Shown: one piece after another, positions 59,801 to 64,000 of the stretch | How the letters are laid out: every line of letters starts with the position of its first letter | How positions within the stretch are numbered: the first letter of the stretch is position 1 | Assembly (NCBI RefSeq): GCF_900106055.1 | Contig: NZ_LT629792.1 | Location: 1,488,001 to 1,552,000, forward strand | Source of the DNA: Schaalia radingae | Lineage (GTDB): Bacteria; Actinomycetota; Actinomycetes; Actinomycetales; Actinomycetaceae | Length of the DNA stretch: 64,000 bases | Direction of reading: 5' to 3' | Translations under genes and position numbers: made by a program | Notes under the pieces: generated by a model | Told to the model about the DNA's origin: nothing | Seen by the model: the letters and a program-made list of their open reading frames with translations, nothing else | The model's database searches: none

Positions 59801-60709
59801 TGAGGATCCTCAGAATGTTGCAAATTAGGGGAATCCCCCGAATGTTGCACAGGACTAGAAGACCGACCCGCGAGCGCGCTCACCGCGATATTTATAGATC
59901 TATAAACAATCAGGATTCTGATTGTTCCCCACCGAACACGGGAAGTGGCAAGCCTGTTGTATTCGCTATTTTGGGAACCCAAAAAATCGTGCCCCAAGAG
60001 CAGAAGGGGCGACGGGGTGATGAAGCGCCACCCCATGCGTAAAGGCCGCTAGATAAATGAGAATCCTCATTTAAAGCTCCCATGCGTGGGACAGGCAAGC
60101 CAATACCGTAGCTAGTACCGACGCTTCCCAGGGCGACCAGCAAAAGAGATCGACGTGAGGCAAACCGAGAAAAAAGGGAAATCCCTTTTACCGTCTCCAC
60201 CATGCGTGTCTAGTAAAAGACTTTCGTCTTTTAAATCGGCATGACCACCCGCCCGCGTCAGGCAACATTCGACAGATCAGTCGAATCTGAAACCCCATCG
60301 CCTACACCACAGGCAACACATAGCCACCACCTACCGGCATGTAATCAGGAAACCCTGAATAGCGCATGTGGAGCTTAGCTAGTGGGGCGAACGAAGATAT
60401 TGGCAGATCCGCCAATAGCAAGCGAATTTAAACTATTTAAATTTCCCGATTCAGGGAAATCTGCCCACGCCTTACAGGTAAGCGCACCGCGCTGGAGCAT
60501 CGCTATTACCACTTGTGGTAATAACGGATCCGTTAAAAGCAAGCAAGGAGAGGTGGGAAGCCCGCTATTGGCAAATGTGCCAATAACGCGAGCAGAACAG
60601 AACTAGAGGCGCTTCACGAGTGAGCGCACAACATCGCTATTACCGGATCCGGTAAAAACCGGGACGCGGGAGAACCGACACGGGACAGTTAGTAACACAA
60701 GTGTTACTA
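59801..60709. repeat. Array of short, mostly perfect inverted repeats with differing stems
   Basis: Non-coding stretch packed with hairpins or palindromes: 59801-59812, 59828-59838, 59891-59906, 59905-59926 (one central mismatch), 59969-59984, 60054-60073, 60172-60189, 60215-60232, 60267-60286, 60345-60358, 60398-60417, 60425-60443, 60441-60460, 60504-60523, 60522-60535, 60566-60585, 60640-60655 and 60690-60709. Stems of about 4-9 bp differ almost everywhere; only TATTGGC recurs, at 60398 and 60566. Many centres contain GATC or AATCC. Four begin CGCTATT (59965, 60502, 60564, 60636). Together with 59421-59800 this region holds no supported gene. Function unknown. Confidence 0.8.
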
Positions 60710-60908
60710 CTAGAAGTCTCACACACCCCGCCTATTAATCACTCTCACAGGTCTTAAACCCCATTCACCCCTGAGTTGCCACACTCCACGCTTGCTAAGA
60801 CAGAGCGGTAGGGAGAAAGCGCGGCGCGGGGGTCAGGTGCCGGGGCGGTTCCGACACGACGAAATAGAGGCCGCGAGCGCCCGAGCGCTATTTAGTACGA
60901 GCTTTTTT

Positions 60909-60930
60909 CGGGGAACGTTCAGGGAACGAG
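60909..60930 (+). repeat. Right arm-type repeats (two 11-bp units)
   Basis: CGGGGAACGTT (60909-60919) and CAGGGAACGAG (60920-60930) repeat the left-end units in the same orientation. Nearby, GAATTACGCAAAA (60943-60955) is the exact inverse of TTTTGCGTAATTC at the left end (53528-53540), and GTTGATATA occurs in both ends (53559, 60965). Confidence 0.65.
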
Positions 60931-60997
60931 AGAGGGTAGCCGGAATTACGCAAAACCACTTTTCGTTGATATAACGCCACTTTGCTAAACCAGTCCC

Positions 60998-61020
60998 GCG
61001 CCCCGAACAGGACTCGAACC
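60998..61020. repeat. attR, right copy of the 23-bp core repeat
   Basis: Identical to 53501-53523 and embedded in the intact tRNA-Arg gene, whose 3' end it forms. The copy here therefore belongs to the functional tRNA. Confidence 0.92.
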
Positions 61021-61071
61021 TGCGACCTTCTGCTCCGGAGGCAGACGCTCTATCCGCTGAGCTATCGGGGC
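60999..61071 (-). tRNA. tRNA-Arg, anticodon CCG
   Basis: A 73-base cloverleaf on the minus strand: acceptor GCCCCGA with TCGGGGC plus discriminator G, D-arm around AGCTCAGCGGATAGAGC, anticodon stem GTCTGC/GCAGAAG-side with loop CTCCGGA, and T-arm with GGTTCGAGTCC. CCA is not encoded. It reads CGG codons. The element lies downstream of its 3' end, separating it from argS. Confidence 0.96.
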
Positions 61072-61155
61072 CAACGCCTGTCGAGTTTAGCACTTCCGCC
61101 TGCAGTGGCGCTCCCCTGCTCACGCGCACAGCCAGTGGAAAGGATCACCCGGCAT

Positions 61156-61833
61156 TTAGTCGCGCGTAGGCCGCCCTCGTGCATCGTTGAAATTGTCGAG
61201 GGTGTCCGCGTCGCTGATGATCTCTCGTTCGTGACGACCTGATCGTGGGACGCGCTGTAGGGAGCGGCGCACCGTCACGATCGCCCACGCCATGAATGCG
61301 ATGACAATGACGACCAGGATCAGAGCAATGATGGGGGCGACCACGGCGAGCAGTGAGATCCCCAGGGACGCCGTGTCCTCGCCTGCGGAGATGAACGGAG
61401 TGGCCAGGCCTGCGGTTGTCACATTGGCGATTGGACGCGCGGATGCTTTCGTCAGGTGGACGACCAGCGCGATCACCAGTCCGATGACGATGGGCAGCCA
61501 GTTGGACGTGTCGGCAAAAAACGAGTCCGGGTCGTTGGTGGCAACCGTTTGTGCACCCACACCAGAGGCGAAGACAATGCCACCGGATGCCGGCCGAATG
61601 AATGTGTGCACGATGTCGTTGACCGAATCGAGGGCCGGGATCTTGTCAGCGACGACTTCGACGACCAGAAGGACTGCGAGGATTCCCAGCGACCACCATG
61701 ATGACAGCCAGTTCCACGCGGGTGGCAGATTCACCCACGACGTGAATTTGTCCAGTGCGCCCATGATGAGCAAGGGAATGTACGCGTTCAGGCCGGCAGC
61801 ACTTGACAGGCCGGTGGCAGTCAGAATCTCCAT
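61156..61833 (-). CDS. DUF4126 membrane protein
   Basis: A 225-residue integral membrane protein with several hydrophobic segments (about 5-30, 45-62, 80-100, 112-130, 152-190). The N-terminal GLSSAAGLNAYIPLLIMG, then FASGVGAQTV and the Ala/Gly-rich later helices are those of DUF4126. The C-terminus is basic and polar. No function is known. It is the first gene beyond the tRNA. Confidence 0.85.
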   Translation of the reverse strand: MEILTATGLSSAAGLNAYIPLLIMGALDKFTSWVNLPPAWNWLSSWWSLGILAVLLVVEVVADKIPALDSVNDIVHTFIRPASGGIVFASGVGAQTVATNDPDSFFADTSNWLPIVIGLVIALVVHLTKASARPIANVTTAGLATPFISAGEDTASLGISLLAVVAPIIALILVVIVIAFMAWAIVTVRRSLQRVPRSGRHEREIISDADTLDNFNDARGRPTRD

Positions 61834-61892
61834 AGGTTGATTTTCGCACCGCCGGACGTCGCATCGCTACTTCTGTGTGCAGTAACCAAATA

Positions 61893-62657
61893 TCAGAGGC
61901 GCGCGAGTTCCAGGGCCATCGTGGGCCGGTCGGTAATAATGCCGTCGACTCCCATTCGCCTGACGTGTTCAATATCCGCGGCAGCGTTCAGTGTCCACAC
62001 GTGGACAGCCAGGCCATGTCGGTGTGCCGTGGCAATGAAACGCGGCGTGACCACGCGAATCCCTCTAAATGCCAGTGGCACTTGTGCGGCAAGCACTCCC
62101 TGGTCAGGTCCAGGAACGTTCCATGTGCGCGCACTTGAGGCGGTCGAAGCTGCGCCCATGAGCCTCGCGATCCCTGACATTCCCAGCGACGTGGAAGCGA
62201 AGGGGCGGGCGTGGCGAACGCGGCGCAGACGCGGCTCACTGAACGAGGCAAGGACAACTCGATCCCACGCCTCTGCCTGATCAATGACATGGATCAGCGG
62301 ATCGACAACCTCATCAACCTTTGCATCAATGTTCCATCGCGCCAGCGGCAGTTCGCTCAGCACGTCTTCGAGTCGTTCAACCGGCTCACCGTTGGCCGTA
62401 TCAAGGCTGCGGATCTGGTCGAACGTACGTTGCGCAATAGTGACCGGTTCACCGTGTGTGACCTGTATGGAGGGGTCGTGGTGGACGACAACGACACCGT
62501 CCAGTGTCAGGTGCACATCGGTTTCCTGGTGGATCACGCCCGCGTCAATGGCTCCGCGGAAGGCGCGCATCGTATTTTCGGGCCTCTCGTCAGCTCCGCC
62601 TCGGTGAGCGATGATGAGTGGTCCTCGCTCATCTGCCCGCTGGGAATTTACTGACAT
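61893..62657 (-). CDS. Glycerophosphodiester phosphodiesterase family protein
   Basis: A 254-residue TIM-barrel enzyme that hydrolyses glycerophosphodiesters to an alcohol and glycerol 3-phosphate. It has IIAHRGGADERPENTMRAF with the catalytic His-Arg and Glu, ETDVHLTLDGVVVVHHDPSI with metal ligands and the second His, and a late VWTLNAAADIEHVRRMGVDGI segment. No signal peptide, so cytosolic. ATG 62657 overlaps the end of the M23 peptidase gene; the frame extends to 62696. Confidence 0.92.
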   Translation of the reverse strand: MSVNSQRADERGPLIIAHRGGADERPENTMRAFRGAIDAGVIHQETDVHLTLDGVVVVHHDPSIQVTHGEPVTIAQRTFDQIRSLDTANGEPVERLEDVLSELPLARWNIDAKVDEVVDPLIHVIDQAEAWDRVVLASFSEPRLRRVRHARPFASTSLGMSGIARLMGAASTASSARTWNVPGPDQGVLAAQVPLAFRGIRVVTPRFIATAHRHGLAVHVWTLNAAADIEHVRRMGVDGIITDRPTMALELARL

Positions 62658-63748
62658 ACCTGATCCAGGAAATGTGCCTGATGCTCCGGCATCCACTGCA
62701 TCGGATCGACCGGCGTGTCATCTGCCGTACGGATTTCAAAGTGCAGGTGCGGCCCTGTGGACCATCCTTCATTGCCCACCGCACCGATCACCTGACCGGC
62801 CGTCACGGTGTCGCCTTCCTTCACCAGCACGTCACTGGAACTCTGATGGGCATAAGCCGAGTAGTACACGGTTCCGTCAGGGAGGCGGTGCTCAATACGC
62901 ACGTAGGATCCTGAGCGGGAGTCCTGGCTGAATTCGACAACCGTGCCGTCAGCAATCGCGTGGATTGGCTCTCCCAGCGTGGACGCCATATCAACGCCTT
63001 CATGCATGAGGAGCTGGCCTGAGATGGGTGAGACGCGCATGGAGAACGGTGAGGTCACTTCGTAGCTGCCCTGCTTCAATGGCCACATGACATTGGCAGA
63101 TTCACGCACCGCACGGTTTCCGTCAGCGGCACCTTCTGCTTGCACACACGGGTCGACGTCCAGTGGCTGGCGTGCTCGTGAACGAGATGCGGCACCGGCG
63201 TACGCCTCGAGCGTCCCAGCATGCGTGGTCGTGCTTCCAATCGTCGCCCAGCTGGTCTGAGCAGGCCCGCTGTAGGTGGCTGCGACCGGCTGGTTGGACA
63301 CATCCTGCGGGCTGAGGAATGCACTCAGCGGGATCGCAATTCCAATAGTGGCGACAGCCAGGACGCTGAGAGCCAGCGGTTTGCGGGTGCGTAGGCGGCT
63401 CGACGGCGCATTATTCTGCCTCGTATAGGCTGTCGTGGTGCGTCGCACGCGTCGTGAACGTGTTGGACGAGCGTGGCGATCAGCCCGTTTGGGAAGCGCG
63501 GCCAGTCCGACCAGAGCCTCATTTCGCGAGGTGTCAGCCGCTTCGTCGTCGATTGACGAGGGCGACGCGTCCGCATGCAGCGAGCGGCGAGATGGGAAAG
63601 GTGAGATCACGCTGAGCGCGTCGATGGACTCAGGGCGTGTGTGCTGGTGGATCGTGCTGCGACGAGGAAACGGGGAGGCGATAGTGTGACCCTGTTCAGG
63701 TACCGTGTGTGGCGCATCGATTTGCGGTGTCAATTCCGCAGATCCCAT
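62648..63748 (-). CDS. Membrane-anchored M23 family metallopeptidase
   Basis: A 366-residue, peptidoglycan-acting peptidase of the LytM/M23 type. A long polar, basic cytoplasmic N-terminus (1-120) precedes one membrane segment (about 125-147, LALSVLAVATIGIAIPL). The extracytoplasmic M23 domain (about 240-355) has zinc ligands in HEGVDMAS (HxxxD) and GPHLHFEI (HxH), plus YAHQSSS. AAGGAA lies ahead of ATG 63748. It overlaps the phosphodiesterase gene by ten bases. Confidence 0.92.
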   Translation of the reverse strand: MGSAELTPQIDAPHTVPEQGHTIASPFPRRSTIHQHTRPESIDALSVISPFPSRRSLHADASPSSIDDEAADTSRNEALVGLAALPKRADRHARPTRSRRVRRTTTAYTRQNNAPSSRLRTRKPLALSVLAVATIGIAIPLSAFLSPQDVSNQPVAATYSGPAQTSWATIGSTTTHAGTLEAYAGAASRSRARQPLDVDPCVQAEGAADGNRAVRESANVMWPLKQGSYEVTSPFSMRVSPISGQLLMHEGVDMASTLGEPIHAIADGTVVEFSQDSRSGSYVRIEHRLPDGTVYYSAYAHQSSSDVLVKEGDTVTAGQVIGAVGNEGWSTGPHLHFEIRTADDTPVDPMQWMPEHQAHFLDQVCQ

Positions 63749-64000
63749 GCCCGTTCCTTCCTGAATTCCACAGATATCGCCCTCGACGCATCGTCTTGTT
63801 GATTGCGCCGCATAGCACTGACATCAATATAACCCGCGACAGCTCTGATCACAAAACTATAACGGCCTGTGACCGAGGCTAGCTGATGCACTGCCAGATG
63901 GGAAGCCTAATCCGCGTGAGACGCACGGGTCATTCATCACATCAGGTCGCCAGTAGGCACCATCACGCACGTTGCACTCCCCCGCCGAGATCTCTGCCGC
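63749..64000 (-). other. Upstream region of the M23 peptidase gene
   Basis: No gene is seen. On the minus strand TATAGT-like and TATATT-like hexamers occur around 63827-63862 and may be promoter elements. Genes of this kind in actinobacteria often carry a cyclic-di-AMP riboswitch leader, but I could not match its core, and the region may be cut by the window edge. Confidence 0.3.

Larger units (their letters stand above)
53501..61020 (+). mobile_element. 7.5-kb integrative element in tRNA-Arg(CCG)
   Basis: Bounded by 23-bp identical direct repeats (53501-53523 and 60998-61020) that match the 3' end of tRNA-Arg(CCG). Inside are a tyrosine integrase at the left end, a structured non-coding segment, two small helix-turn-helix proteins, a 139-residue protein, a DUF3631 NTPase, two leftward genes (one sigma-like) and almost 2 kb of repeat-rich DNA without genes. 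No capsid, terminase, lysis, relaxase or FtsK/TraB-type gene is seen. It is therefore neither a whole prophage nor a typical conjugative element; a phage satellite or a degenerate or mobilisable element is the best inference. Confidence 0.9.

Noticed and set aside
60382-60606. A 74-codon frame inside the hairpin array
   Set aside because: Its codons are made up of the inverted repeats themselves and no start signal is visible.
59801-60709. CRISPR array in the hairpin-rich region
   Set aside because: The inverted repeats mostly differ in sequence and there is no repeated unit with equal-length spacers; no cas gene is nearby.
63749-64000. Cyclic-di-AMP (ydaO) riboswitch before the M23 peptidase
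   Set aside because: Expected from gene type, but the conserved core could not be recognised by eye; a covariance-model search would settle it.

Overview
The window reads as a chromosomal segment of a facultatively anaerobic, fairly high-GC actinobacterium, most likely from the Actinomycetaceae or a close relative. This rests on the whole GlgE alpha-glucan pathway, NucS mismatch endonuclease, DUF2550 beside the ATP synthase genes, a Rho with a long basic and acidic N-terminal extension, the linked argS, lysA, hom, thrC, thrB, rho, rpmE, prfA, prmC and atp genes, and fermentation enzymes (pyruvate formate-lyase, pyruvate oxidase). The species was not determined.

Layout. 1-2.1 kb: the end of trpS, a VIT-family metal transporter and an anchored unknown protein. 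2.1-12.5 kb: glycogen and trehalose metabolism, with glgP divergent from glgE, treS, mak and glgB. 12.5-19.7 kb: a macrodomain protein, a CnoX-like thioredoxin-TPR protein coupled to a lipoprotein and a membrane protein with an acidic tail, a zinc-binding small protein, nagA, nucS and DUF2550. 19.7-37.3 kb: a long leftward block holding the ATP synthase operon, wecA-like, sua5, prmC, prfA, rpmE, rho, thrB, thrC and hom. 37.5-50.1 kb: a mainly rightward block with pyruvate oxidase, a split pyruvate formate-lyase and its activase, an epimerase and HrpB, followed by a subtilase and an aldo/keto reductase. 50.2-53.4 kb: lysA and argS, again leftward. 53.5-61.0 kb: an integrative element in the 3' end of tRNA-Arg(CCG). 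61.1-64.0 kb: DUF4126, a glycerophosphodiesterase and an M23 peptidase.

How the genes work together. TreS turns trehalose into maltose, the maltokinase phosphorylates it, GlgE polymerises maltose 1-phosphate, GlgB branches the glucan and GlgP degrades it. Anaerobically, pyruvate would go through a pyruvate formate-lyase whose catalytic body and glycyl-radical domain lie on two separate genes; a DosR-type dyad sits upstream. Aerobically, the pyruvate oxidase offers another route to acetate.

The most unusual region is the 7.5-kb element. It carries a tyrosine integrase with 11-bp arm-type repeats at both ends, a structured non-coding segment with three look-alike hairpins ending in a terminator, two small helix-turn-helix proteins, a DUF3631 NTPase, a sigma-like HTH protein, a 45-bp-period tandem repeat, and nearly 1 kb of non-coding DNA packed with some eighteen short, mostly perfect inverted repeats whose stems nearly all differ. 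No capsid, terminase or conjugation gene is seen, so a satellite-like or self-replicating integrative element fits better than a complete prophage.
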